Positions 51,834-60,329 of a DNA stretch of 64,000 nucleotides are shown piece after piece. Each line of letters starts with the position of its first letter. Within the stretch, counting starts at the first letter, position 1. A program made the translations under genes and the position numbers. The notes below the pieces were generated by a model. It was not told the DNA's origin, ran no database searches, and was given only the letters and a program-made list of their open reading frames with translations. The stretch comes from Porticoccaceae bacterium LTM1 (lineage in GTDB: Bacteria; Pseudomonadota; Gammaproteobacteria; Pseudomonadales; Porticoccaceae): the NCBI GenBank assembly GCA_030252795.1, contig CP127080.1:538536-602535 (forward strand). The letters run 5' to 3'.

Positions 51834-53156
51834 ATGCACGCAGAGCTGTTCAGTCGTCATATAGAATCAAAATTCGCACAATTCCTCACTATTATGGAGG
51901 AAAGCGGATGGGAGCATTTGTTGATATCGTCGGGCTCGGAGTTGATACAATTCCGTGACGATATGGGCTACCCATTCAAAGTCAATCCTTACTTTAAGGA
52001 GTGGCTGCCGCTGACCCAGCGCCCAAATTGTTTCCTGTTGATCTCTGAACTGGAAAAGCGCCCCAAGTTGTTTCTGAAAGAGGCCACAGATATCTGGCAT
52101 ACCACACCGGAGTCGCTTCCGGCAGGATTTGAGCAAGCGGTAGAGGTGTGCCACTTTCACGAGACCAAGGAGCTGTTTGCCAAGCTGCCCAAGGATACCC
52201 GTCATATGGCCTATATTGGCCCGAAAATGACGGCGATGTCAGGTGTTTCTGATGAGCAGCGTAATCCTCAGTCGCTTATGAATCGTATTGATTGGCTGCG
52301 TGCGGTGAAATCACCTTACGAGCAGGCCTGTATTCGCGAGGCTAACCTGATTGCCGCCAGGGGGCATAAAGCGGCTGAAATGGCATTTCGCGCTGGCAAG
52401 TCAGAAAACGAAATTCTGCTGGACTTCCTGGTGGCAGTGAAGTGCTCGGATCGAGCACTGCCTTATGAGCCGATTATGGCTCTCAATGAGAACTCTGCCG
52501 TTCTGCACCACAATCGCCTGGCGAGTATTGCGCCTGATGAGTCGCGCTCCTTCCTGATTGACGCCGGTGTGGATGTGAATGGTTACGCCTCTGACATATC
52601 TCGCACTTACGCGGCCAATGAAAGTACCCTGTTTGCTGCGATTATCCAGGCTTTGGATAGCGCCCAACAGCAGTTGATTGCCAGTATTGCTCCGGGAGTC
52701 AGTTATGTGGCCCTGCATCAGTTGGCCCATCAAAAGATTGCGGAAATTCTTAAAGAGTTTGAGGTATTCAATTGCTCGGTTGAGCAGGCGCAGGAGCGTG
52801 GTCTGACTTCAGTCTTCTTTCCTCATGGCCTCGGTCACTTCCTCGGGGTGCAGGTGCACGACAAGGGTGGCCACCAGGCTGCACCACAGGGCGGTGATAA
52901 CCCGCCTCCACTTGAGCATCCTCATCTGCGTCTGACACGCACGATAGAAGTTGGGCAGGTATTTACTATCGAGCCGGGTATCTACTTTATTCCTTCATTG
53001 CTGAAAAAGGCTCGAGAGGGTGAGTTTGCCGATTCAATTGACTGGGACAAAGTTGATGAACTGCTGCCCTACGGTGGTATTCGTATAGAGGATAATGTAC
53101 TGGTGACTGAGACAGGGGCTGAAAACCTGACTCGCCAGGCGTTTTCTGAGCTATAA
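51834..53156 (+). CDS. pepQ: Xaa-Pro dipeptidase
   Basis: 440 residues, M24B metallopeptidase. The dinuclear metal ligands are visible: FLIDAGVDVNGYASDISRTYA (two Asp), FFPHGLGHFLGVQVHDKGG (His), VFTIEPGIYF (Glu) and YGGIRIEDNVLV (Glu). The N-terminal non-catalytic domain is also PepQ-like. Splits X-Pro dipeptides, and also some organophosphate triesters in relatives. Divergent from an lrp-like regulator. Confidence 0.95.
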   Translation: MHAELFSRHIESKFAQFLTIMEESGWEHLLISSGSELIQFRDDMGYPFKVNPYFKEWLPLTQRPNCFLLISELEKRPKLFLKEATDIWHTTPESLPAGFEQAVEVCHFHETKELFAKLPKDTRHMAYIGPKMTAMSGVSDEQRNPQSLMNRIDWLRAVKSPYEQACIREANLIAARGHKAAEMAFRAGKSENEILLDFLVAVKCSDRALPYEPIMALNENSAVLHHNRLASIAPDESRSFLIDAGVDVNGYASDISRTYAANESTLFAAIIQALDSAQQQLIASIAPGVSYVALHQLAHQKIAEILKEFEVFNCSVEQAQERGLTSVFFPHGLGHFLGVQVHDKGGHQAAPQGGDNPPPLEHPHLRLTRTIEVGQVFTIEPGIYFIPSLLKKAREGEFADSIDWDKVDELLPYGGIRIEDNVLVTETGAENLTRQAFSEL

Positions 53157-53167
53157 GCGAACAGAAA

Positions 53168-53198
53168 TAAAAAAGCCGCGCAGTGCGCGGCTTTTTTA
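53168..53198. terminator. Bidirectional terminator between pepQ and the BON gene
   Basis: AAAAAGCCGCGC/GCGCGGCTTTTT around loop AGT, with A and T runs on both sides. Suits the convergent neighbours. Confidence 0.93.
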
Positions 53199-53204
53199 TT
53201 CTCA

Positions 53205-53780
53205 TCAATTTGTGTATTCAAACACTTTGACCACCCGTTGCACGCCACCAGTAGTGCTGGCAATCAGCGCGGCCTTCTTGGCTTGCTGCTGGTCGACGAT
53301 ACCCATCAGGTAGACCACGCCGCTTTCAACAACAATTTTGATGTCTGAGCTGTCGAAATTCTTCTCGGCAACCATTTTGGTGCGTAACTTGGTACCCAGC
53401 CAACCGTCGTTGGTTCGAGCCAGCATAGAGGACGGGCCTTTGACCTGAAGCTCATTGTGCACCTGCCGAACACCGCGAAAATCGCGAGCGGTTGTACCTG
53501 CCAGAGTGCGCATCTCCGCACTGGGCACCTCTCCGGTCAGCAGTACTACGCCGTTGTACGCGTGAATACTGATGTGGGCCTGCTCTAACAGCGGGCTGGC
53601 TTTTTTGATGTTGACGCCAACATAGGTTTCGATCTGCCAGTCATTCAAGTCAGTGCCGATCGTAGTTTCACCGGGATCTGGCTTAACAGGCTCGTCAGTA
53701 AGTGAGTGAATAATGTTCGTGCAGCTGGCCGAAAGTAAAACGGAAACCGATAACAGGCCTGTGCTTAACAGACGCAACAT
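53205..53780 (-). CDS. dolP: Outer-membrane BON-domain lipoprotein, DolP/YraP-like
   Basis: 191 residues. Signal ending in a lipobox-like LLSASC (Cys20). Two BON domains: about 45-115 (LNDWQIETYVGVNIKKASPLLEQAHISIHAYNGVVLLTGEVPSAEMRTLA) and about 120-190 (DGWLGTKLRTKMVAEKNFDSSDIKIVVESGVVYLMGIVDQQQA). DolP supports outer-membrane integrity. Overlaps diaA by one base (TAATG) with GGAGGG upstream. Confidence 0.92.
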   Translation of the reverse strand: MLRLLSTGLLSVSVLLSASCTNIIHSLTDEPVKPDPGETTIGTDLNDWQIETYVGVNIKKASPLLEQAHISIHAYNGVVLLTGEVPSAEMRTLAGTTARDFRGVRQVHNELQVKGPSSMLARTNDGWLGTKLRTKMVAEKNFDSSDIKIVVESGVVYLMGIVDQQQAKKAALIASTTGGVQRVVKVFEYTN

Positions 53781-54370
53781 TAATTAATCCCTCCAAACAG
53801 TTGTTGATCAATCAGGTCGCACATCGCAAACAGGCACAACAGTTGTACTTCTTGAATGCGATGAGAGTCACTATGGTGAGTGCAAAGTTCCAGATCATTT
53901 TCGCTGAGCAGGCTGCGCAAATTGTTGTCGCCATCGGCGGTAAAGGCGATTACCTGCATGCCTCTGTCGTGGGCAGTGTGAATGGCCTGGGCCAAATTGG
54001 CTGGATCGTCACCGGTGCTGAATGCAATCAGTAAATCACCCTCTTCACCGAGGGTGCGCACCTGGCGACTGAATATCTCACTCACACTGTGGTGATTGGC
54101 GATGCCGGTAAGCAGACCACTGTCTGCCTGTAAATTGATGGCAGGAAATCCCGGACGTTCCAGTTTGTACTGATGCAGGAGATTGTGACAGAGTATGGCT
54201 GCCATATTCCCGCTTACGCCGTTGCCACAGCAGAGCAGCTTTTTCCCTTCGAGGAGGCTACCGACAGTAATTTCACTGGCTGCAACCAGCAAGGGGGCCA
54301 GTATCTCGCCACTGTTCATTTTGGCTTCGATGCTTTGGTGAAAGAGTTCTATGACTCGCTGTTCCATCAC
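53780..54370 (-). CDS. diaA: DiaA/GmhA-type SIS-domain protein
   Basis: 196 residues. SIS fold: LLEGKKLLCCGNGVSGNMAAILCHNLLHQYKLERPGFPAINL, EGDLLIAFSTGDDPANLAQAIHTAHDRGMQVIAFTADGD, and VQLLCLFAMCDLIDQQLFG. It is either DiaA, which helps DnaA load at the origin, or phosphoheptose isomerase GmhA. The place between yraN and dolP favours DiaA. Confidence 0.88.
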   Translation of the reverse strand: MMEQRVIELFHQSIEAKMNSGEILAPLLVAASEITVGSLLEGKKLLCCGNGVSGNMAAILCHNLLHQYKLERPGFPAINLQADSGLLTGIANHHSVSEIFSRQVRTLGEEGDLLIAFSTGDDPANLAQAIHTAHDRGMQVIAFTADGDNNLRSLLSENDLELCTHHSDSHRIQEVQLLCLFAMCDLIDQQLFGGIN

Positions 54371-54393
54371 AATTCTCTGGTTGGCCGCTTTAA

Positions 54394-54792
54394 TTAGGCG
54401 CTGAACGCATTAGTTAACCATTCTACGCGATATGCCGGTGTTTTGTGGGGCAAAGATGTGTCAACTTCGATACAGATTACATCGAACCGGCAGCTCATTT
54501 GAGCCATCGCCGGGTACTTTTGTAAATAGTGCTCAGCGGCGTAAATCAGGCGTTTTTGTTTGTGGTAATTAACGCTTTCTGCCGCGCTGCCAAAATCGGT
54601 TCGGGATCGACAGCGCACTTCGATAAATACCAGGGAGTTTATATCCCGACAGATGATATCAATTTCACCACGTCTACATCGATAATTGTTGGTGATAATC
54701 TGCAGCCCCTGGCTCTTCAGGTGGCGACGTGCCAGTAGCTCGGCTTCAATGCCAGTGAGTTTTTTTCGGGCGTCCTTGCCTCGTTTCCACAT
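54394..54792 (-). CDS. yraN: YraN/UPF0102 endonuclease-like protein
   Basis: 132 residues. Core GIEAELLARRHLKSQGLQIITNNYRCRRGEIDIICRDINSLVFIEVRCRSRTDFGSAAESVNYHKQKRL carries the GEIDII...FIEVR nuclease-like residues. Family role unknown, perhaps in DNA processing. Lies between lpoA and diaA as in many gammaproteobacteria. Confidence 0.95.
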   Translation of the reverse strand: MWKRGKDARKKLTGIEAELLARRHLKSQGLQIITNNYRCRRGEIDIICRDINSLVFIEVRCRSRTDFGSAAESVNYHKQKRLIYAAEHYLQKYPAMAQMSCRFDVICIEVDTSLPHKTPAYRVEWLTNAFSA

Positions 54793-54801
54793 ATTGCTTT
54801 C

Positions 54802-56700
54802 CTATAGGTTATCGGTCTCTTCAACAATTTTTGCCGCACGAACCCGCCCCTGACGAAATTCAGCCCAGGGGTGTTCGCGAATAATTTCCTGGCTTTTCGG
54901 GTCCAGTAATAGCGTGCCGGTGATGCCCGGCAGGCGGGTGCTGGGCAGGGTTTGCATGTGCAGCACACCCTGGTGAATTCGATAGGCATCAACGCCCAGC
55001 GCAAACAGCAGTTTCAATGGTTGGTGCAGAGCGTTGTCCGGCTTTATGTTGCCGGTAATGTTTCCGGGCAGCGCCCATGGCATGGCGGTAAAGCGAATGC
55101 CATTCAGGTCGTTATCGCGCGCTGGATCTGGTTTGCCTGTATATACCCAGGAGGTTGCGTAAACCGGCAGGTTAGAGGCCGAGTAGTAATCCAGGGTAGG
55201 TTTGATCAGTCGCGCATCATTGGGGCTGGCATGAAGAAAGATCATGTCCACGTCCTGGCGGCGACGGAGCGGTTCGTTAACCAGCTTTTTGCCAAGCAGG
55301 CGAGCCAGCTCGTTGGTGCGTTGTTGGTTTTGATCAATCAACAGGGCCTGTTTTGTGATGTTTTTGTAGTCTGTTATCCCCTCCGGATAGCGGGACTTGG
55401 TCAATACTGTGCCACCAAGCTGCTCCCAGGCATGGGTAAAGGCGGTAAGTACTTTGTCACCCAGGTCACTGGTCGGGGTGAAGGTGACTACCGTACGGTG
55501 ACCTTCCAGCCAGGCGCGCTGTGCTACTTCTTTGGCCTCATCCGCGGGAGTCACTCCAAACTGATAAAGGTTTTGAGCGGGCAGATCGAAGTCATCAGGC
55601 AAGTAGTTAAGGGTTACCGTTGGAACACTCAGGACAGTAGTGTTGTTCAGCTCTTTAACCAGGTTTGGATCCAGGGGGCCAATCACCAGCTGCGCACCTT
55701 CAGTGACGGCCTGTTGGTAAGTTGCTGTAATACTCTGTCCATTGCTGGTGTCATACACCTTGATGGAAGGCGGGGTGCCGCCGTTAGCAAGTACGTCGTA
55801 ATAGGAGGCCATAAAACCATCCAGCAGAGTCTTGCTGGGGGCGCCAAATTTGTCGTGAGACAGTGGCAGCAGCAGCGCCAGGTGCTTGGGCAGGTTGGCG
55901 GCGATGCGATTGATAGCATCGAGTCCTTCCGGCGGATAGATGGCTGCAGGGTGCCATGCCCAATTCTGACGCCAGTTGGCCAAGCTTTTTTGCAGTTGGG
56001 TGATATCGCCAGGGTTGTTGCGACTCACGCTGGTTAATGTGTACCAGCCCATTGTTACCCGATCATTCTCTGCTTGCAGCGCCTGATCCAGGTCGTTTTG
56101 TGGCAAGCGACTCAGTACCTGCCAGAGTTGATCGTGAACCTGGTGAATGCTTACGGGATCCGCGAGTGATGTGGATAACGCTATGTACTCAGCGATACTG
56201 CGCTGTTCTTCGCCGAGCAGACTGAACAGATCGGCGCGTAATTGATGCCATTTCTGTTGAAGTTCCAACGGCATTTGCTGGTAGTGTTGCTCCAGTGCCG
56301 GGTGAATGAGGAGGCTGCGGGCGGTAAAGAAGTTGTCTTCAGACATCGCCATTTCTGCCCCCAGCACCGAATACTCGGCCAGCATCTGCAGGTTCAGCCG
56401 TGACTTGTCGATCTCGGCAAACACTTGGTGGGCGCGCTCCAGACTGTTGCTTCGATAAAGCATGTCCGCAGCTTCGATCAAAAGATGTTCGCGCTGGGGT
56501 GAGCCGGATTGTCTCGCTCTATTGATTAAATTTTCGGCGCGTTCTGACACAACCTGTTCAGTTGTGTATCCTTCTCCGCCTGGCTTGACTCCTGAAGGCT
56601 GGCAGGCGCCAAGCATAAGACCGAGAGAGAGCAGGCTAATCAGGCTCAGTGTACGAGTGCCGGAGTGATTACCGGTATGACGTAATAAAGACAGTTTCAT
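54802..56700 (-). CDS. lpoA: Penicillin-binding protein activator LpoA
   Basis: 632 residues from the Met at 56700. Lipobox LGLMLGACQPS. An N-terminal TPR-like helical region (VSERAENLINRARQSGSPQREHLLIEAADMLYRSNSLERAHQVFAEI) and a periplasmic-binding-protein-like C-terminal domain (HLALLLPLSHDKFGAPSKTLLDGFMASYYD...TYQQAVTEGAQLVIGPLDPNLV). It activates PBP1a from the outer membrane. The frame is open further upstream to 56925, but that part overlaps rsmI and is not LpoA-like. Starts 11 bases from the divergent rsmI. Confidence 0.93.
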   Translation of the reverse strand: MKLSLLRHTGNHSGTRTLSLISLLSLGLMLGACQPSGVKPGGEGYTTEQVVSERAENLINRARQSGSPQREHLLIEAADMLYRSNSLERAHQVFAEIDKSRLNLQMLAEYSVLGAEMAMSEDNFFTARSLLIHPALEQHYQQMPLELQQKWHQLRADLFSLLGEEQRSIAEYIALSTSLADPVSIHQVHDQLWQVLSRLPQNDLDQALQAENDRVTMGWYTLTSVSRNNPGDITQLQKSLANWRQNWAWHPAAIYPPEGLDAINRIAANLPKHLALLLPLSHDKFGAPSKTLLDGFMASYYDVLANGGTPPSIKVYDTSNGQSITATYQQAVTEGAQLVIGPLDPNLVKELNNTTVLSVPTVTLNYLPDDFDLPAQNLYQFGVTPADEAKEVAQRAWLEGHRTVVTFTPTSDLGDKVLTAFTHAWEQLGGTVLTKSRYPEGITDYKNITKQALLIDQNQQRTNELARLLGKKLVNEPLRRRQDVDMIFLHASPNDARLIKPTLDYYSASNLPVYATSWVYTGKPDPARDNDLNGIRFTAMPWALPGNITGNIKPDNALHQPLKLLFALGVDAYRIHQGVLHMQTLPSTRLPGITGTLLLDPKSQEIIREHPWAEFRQGRVRAAKIVEETDNL

Positions 56701-56711
56701 GGAATCCATCA

Positions 56712-57548
56712 ATGGCTGGTGAATTATTTGTAGTAGCAACGCCAATCGGCAATTTGGGCGATATGGTACCCCGTGCAGTGGAAGTTCTACAAACGACGGA
56801 TTTGGTAGCGGCAGAGGACACACGTCACAGTCGTAAACTATTGGACCACTTTGGCATCGATAAACCGCTGGTTTCCTATCACGACCACAGTGGTGGGGCA
56901 AAAGTGGATGGCCTGTTGCAAGCACTGCGAGATGGAAAAAATATCGCTCTGGTGTCCGATGCCGGCACGCCGCTGATTTCCGATCCGGGCTATCGACTGG
57001 TAAAAGAAGCGCGCGACGAAGGCTTTAAAGTAACCCCGATACCAGGTGCTTGTGCTGCGGTTACGGCACTGTGTGTGGCTGGTCTGCCCACCAACCGGTT
57101 TTCCTTTGAAGGCTTTTTGCCTGCCAAGTCGACCGCGCGACGCAAGCAACTCGAACTGTTGGCGTCAGAAAGTCGCACCATGGTTTTTTATGAGGCGCCC
57201 CACCGGGTACTGGAAACCTTGCAGGATATGAGTGACCTGTTTGGTGTGGAGCGAACAGCGGTGTTGGCTCGTGAACTTACCAAAGCATTCGAGACGGTGA
57301 TAGCTAAACCACTCAGCGAGCTTGTTGAAACCGTTTCTGCCGACAGCAACCAGCAGCGCGGTGAAATTGTACTGGTGGTAGCGGGAGCCGAAGAAAAAGA
57401 GCAGAGTGCGGATGACATTGAGCAACAGCGGGTATTGAAAGTGTTGCTGGAAGAGCTGCCAGTCAAGCAGGCCTCCTCGCTGGCGGCAAAACTCACCGGT
57501 GGCAACAAGAAGGCACTGTATAAACTTGCGGTCGAATTAAAGAATTAA
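56712..57548 (+). CDS. rsmI: 16S rRNA (cytidine-1402-2'-O)-methyltransferase
   Basis: 278 residues. Tetrapyrrole-methylase fold: GELFVVATPIGNLGDMVPRAVEVLQTTDLVAAEDTRHSRKLLDHFGI, ALVSDAGTPLISDPGYRLV, PGACAAVTALCVAGLPTNRFSFEGFLP, and MVFYEAPHRV. ATG 56712 chosen for the family start MAGELFVVATPIGN. Its stop overlaps the stop of the converging gene by four bases. Confidence 0.96.
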   Translation: MAGELFVVATPIGNLGDMVPRAVEVLQTTDLVAAEDTRHSRKLLDHFGIDKPLVSYHDHSGGAKVDGLLQALRDGKNIALVSDAGTPLISDPGYRLVKEARDEGFKVTPIPGACAAVTALCVAGLPTNRFSFEGFLPAKSTARRKQLELLASESRTMVFYEAPHRVLETLQDMSDLFGVERTAVLARELTKAFETVIAKPLSELVETVSADSNQQRGEIVLVVAGAEEKEQSADDIEQQRVLKVLLEELPVKQASSLAAKLTGGNKKALYKLAVELKN

Positions 57549-58654
57549 TCGGTGACCCGGTACAGGATCGCATCGTAGTAGCCGGTATGCACTGGCATCA
57601 ATCCGGCCAGCATTCTGTTGGCCTCATCATTGCCACTGTCGACAATTAAGGGGCGGCCATTCAGTTCCTTGATCTTGGTTTTTGTGGCGACAATATAAAT
57701 ATTCTTGCGGCCCAATCTAAGCAGCAGTTCAGGGCTGAGCTGCTGGTTGCCGCGACCAATAATATGCCCCTGCCCGCCAATTACCGTGATCACCAGGCAG
57801 CTCTCGTAATCATTGGTCAACTCCAATAGCTGTGGGGCGGTGCAGTCACTGGCGATCAACTGACCGTTTTCAATCATGTCCACGCCGAGAAGAGTGTTCG
57901 GCAGTCCAAGTTGATCCATAATTGCCTGCACAGTGCTGCCGGAACCCATGATATAGCGAACATCGTTTTCCATCTGTTCGATAAAGTCAGCTGCGATGTC
58001 ATCCAGCACCAGCTCTTCCACTTCCTTGCCGCCGTTTTTTACACTCTGGATGTATTCGTGCTGCTGTGGAACGGTTAACTCTCCGTAATAGCGAGCGCGG
58101 ACTTTACCCTCCCGAAAGGCCGCTTCATCAATGTCGCGCACTTCCTGCTCACCCAGAGTCACCAGTTCGCCTTTAATCAGCATGGCAACTACTTCGCCGG
58201 CTGCTTTGGGGGTGATGGCGTAAACGCCAGAATGAATTTTGACGCCAGCGGGAACGCCCAGTACAGGTACCTGGCCGTCGAGCACGTTCACCAGATTGCG
58301 AGCTGTGCCATCGCCGCCAGCGAACAGAATCAGGTCGACACCTGCTTCGGCCAACTCCAGAGCTGCTCGCTCGGTGTCGGCAGCCGTAGTGGCACCTGAT
58401 TCGATCTGGCCAATCACATTGGGTTCAAACCCTGCTTCACGGGCAGTGTCGGCACCCATTTCGGCGGGATAGGTAATGATTTCGACCGGCAGTTCTTTCA
58501 GGGGCTGCAGAGCCTGAAGGGTTCTAATTCCTGCCTTGGGTTCCGCTCCTCGCGCCAGGGCCTCGCGAACGGTTTCGATGCCGTCGCTACCTTTGAGCGC
58601 AACACTGCCACCAATACCTGCCAGGGGGTTAATAATCAGACCCAGTCGAAACAC
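57545..58654 (-). CDS. ATP-NAD kinase family protein
   Basis: 369 residues from GTG 58654 (GGAGAGA upstream). LGLIINPLAGIGGSVALKGSDG at the start and the diacylglycerol/NAD-kinase nucleotide motif LILFAGGDGTARNLVNVL. Longer than classical NAD kinase and of the COG3199 type. The chain also has YIMGSGSTVQAIMDQL and VIGGQGHIIGRGNQQLSPELL, which are regular in that group. Substrate not certain; NAD or a related nucleotide is inferred. Confidence 0.85.
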   Translation of the reverse strand: MFRLGLIINPLAGIGGSVALKGSDGIETVREALARGAEPKAGIRTLQALQPLKELPVEIITYPAEMGADTAREAGFEPNVIGQIESGATTAADTERAALELAEAGVDLILFAGGDGTARNLVNVLDGQVPVLGVPAGVKIHSGVYAITPKAAGEVVAMLIKGELVTLGEQEVRDIDEAAFREGKVRARYYGELTVPQQHEYIQSVKNGGKEVEELVLDDIAADFIEQMENDVRYIMGSGSTVQAIMDQLGLPNTLLGVDMIENGQLIASDCTAPQLLELTNDYESCLVITVIGGQGHIIGRGNQQLSPELLLRLGRKNIYIVATKTKIKELNGRPLIVDSGNDEANRMLAGLMPVHTGYYDAILYRVTD

Positions 58655-58729
58655 AACTCTCTCCGGTTTTCGAAAAGGGGCAATTCTAGTGGATTTGAGC
58701 AATAGACTGTAGGGCAATCACACAGAGTA

Positions 58730-58805
58730 GCTCACTCCATAAGGGCGTAGGTAGCGACGATTTGTGGGTTATATGAGGAGCGGCCTATGCCCTTATGGAG
58801 TGAGC
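58730..58805 (+). repeat. Family B palindrome, copy 2
   Basis: 22-base arms 58730-58751 and 58784-58805 pair at 21 of 22 positions, the odd one a G-U. Core GCGACGATTTGTGGG...GAGGAGC. Preceded by CACAGAGTAGCT. Confidence 0.9.
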
Positions 58806-58854
58806 GGATTGTGTTGTGAATGAGAAAGTTTAGTAGCTTTAGTGCCTTGAAGGC

Positions 58855-58922
58855 GCTGACTTGGGGTAAAGAATGCTCCTCATATAACCCACAAATCGTC
58901 GCATTCTTTACCCCAAGTCAGC
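58855..58922 (-). repeat. Family B palindrome, copy 3 (inverted)
   Basis: Perfect 22-base arms 58855-58876 and 58901-58922 around a 24-base core that is the reverse complement of the cores in copies 2 and 4. Arms share no sequence with the other copies except the outer GCT/AGC. Confidence 0.92.
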
Positions 58923-58995
58923 TTGGTTTGTGCCACTTTCAGGGGGTTTTCTTGTTTAAAGTTTCTAATTGCATTGTCCCTCAATACACAAAGTA

Positions 58996-59069
58996 GCTTT
59001 TACCGGCGGGGGTAGGTCACGACGATTTGTGGGTTATATGAGGAGTGGCCTACCCCCGCCGGTAAAAGC
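58996..59069 (+). repeat. Family B palindrome, copy 4
   Basis: 25-base arms 58996-59020 and 59045-59069 pair at 24 of 25 positions, the odd one a U-G. Core GACGATTTGTGGG...GAGGA. Preceded by CACAAAGTAGCT. Confidence 0.9.
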
Positions 59070-59143
59070 GGTCTACCCATGAAATAGAAACATCTGACAG
59101 AATCCCACTGTTTCACAGTAATTCCCTATGCTATCCTCGCTGC

Positions 59144-59526
<383 letters not shown>

Positions 59527-59756
59527 AATAATTCCTTGTTTTTGTTTGTTTTTTGATCACTTTTGATCTTTTTTCTATATATCTCCTCCCGTATATATCC
59601 AGAATTCATATAAATCTTAAAGTGCTTCTTTAAGTTACAATTATATTGTCCTGTTTTTACTAAATATTTGAAAATCCATGCAAACGATCTCTGCACGTTA
59701 CCCTCTTTTTCGCTGATTTTACCTGCACGTTTTTGACTTTTTACTGGTTTCCCAGC

Positions 59757-59785
59757 TTGAACTTCCCATTGTCTGGGCATATAGT
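59757..59785 (+). promoter_or_regulatory. Sigma-70 promoter of mraZ
   Basis: TTGAAC and TATAGT separated by 17 bases. Start expected near 59792, just before the MraZ repeats. Confidence 0.75.
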
Positions 59786-59793
59786 GTCGAAGT

Positions 59794-59848
59794 GTGGGGA
59801 AAGGTGGGAAATTGTGGTCCACCAACCCAAATTGAATAACAAAGTGGG
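59794..59848 (+). promoter_or_regulatory. MraZ operator (10-bp-spaced GTGG repeats)
   Basis: GTGGG(G) begins at 59794 and 59804, a GTGG at 59814, and another GTGGG at 59844, all on one 10-bp phase. MraZ of Escherichia coli represses its own operon through three TGGGN repeats separated by five bases; the layout here is the same. Confidence 0.85.
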
Positions 59849-59856
59849 AAAAAAGG

Positions 59857-60312
59857 GTGTTTAGGGGTAATAACGAGATCAACATGGATGCCAAAGGGCG
59901 CATGGCGATACCTGCAAGGTACCGCGATGAGCTTGCGTCTATGTGTGAAGGTCACCTCGTTGTCACTATCGATACTCAAGAGCGCTGCCTGCTGATCTAT
60001 CCTCTGCCGAAATGGGAGGAGGTCGAAGAGCAGGTGGCGGCGCTGCCATCTTTGAATCCGGCCTCGCGTCGGTTCCAACGCCTGTTGATTGGTCACGCTC
60101 GTGAGTTGGAGCTGGACGGTAGCGGGCGTATTTTGATTCCACCCGAGCTTCGCAAACACGCGCAGATGGATAAGAAGGTAATGCTGGTTGGCCAGCGTCA
60201 CCGCTTTGAGCTGTGGAGCGGCGAGCTTTGGGAAGCCAAGTGTGAAGATATGTTGGCCGATAGCGCAGATGAGTTAGCGATGTCGGATGAAATGCTGACC
60301 CTGTCGCTTTAA
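59857..60312 (+). CDS. mraZ: Transcriptional regulator MraZ
   Basis: 151 residues, GTG start (MFRGNNEINMDAKGRMAIPARYRDEL). Two AbrB-like halves: the first as given, the second HARELELDGSGRILIPPELRKHAQMDKKVMLVGQ. Represses the dcw cluster, and its operator lies just upstream. Confidence 0.97.
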   Translation: MFRGNNEINMDAKGRMAIPARYRDELASMCEGHLVVTIDTQERCLLIYPLPKWEEVEEQVAALPSLNPASRRFQRLLIGHARELELDGSGRILIPPELRKHAQMDKKVMLVGQRHRFELWSGELWEAKCEDMLADSADELAMSDEMLTLSL

Positions 60313-60329
60313 ACGTTGGTATTTAGGGT

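Larger units (their letters stand above)
58655..59143. repeat. Palindrome cluster between the ATP-NAD kinase gene and rnpB
   Basis: 489 bases without a gene. Three copies of one element lie in it (58730-58805, 58855-58922, 58996-59069), the middle one inverted relative to the others. The neighbours are divergent, so these are not needed as terminators for them. The stretch 59100-59143 must hold the rnpB promoter. Confidence 0.85.
59527..59856. other. AT-rich leader region of the mra/division cluster
   Basis: 330 bases, very T-rich after rnpB, without a gene. The mraZ promoter is at 59757-59785 and the MraZ operator at 59794-59848. The first 200 bases contain T runs that may end rnpB transcription, though no hairpin other than the rnpB end itself is clear. 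Confidence 0.6.

Noticed and set aside
53780-54370. gmhA (phosphoheptose isomerase) as the name
   Set aside because: The fold alone cannot tell it from DiaA; the yraN-diaA-dolP order supports DiaA, so that name was used with reserve.
54952-56037. 361-codon frame on the plus strand
   Set aside because: Shadow of lpoA, which has a lipobox and known domains.
58730-59069. Integron attC sites
   Set aside because: In attC the conserved parts are the outer boxes (R and L sites with GTTRRRY); here the centre is conserved, the consensus boxes are absent and no integrase or cassettes are present.
58718-59143. CRISPR array made from the repeated core at 58.7-59.1 kb
   Set aside because: Only three copies, in mixed orientation, with irregular spacing and long palindromic arms; no cas genes in the window.
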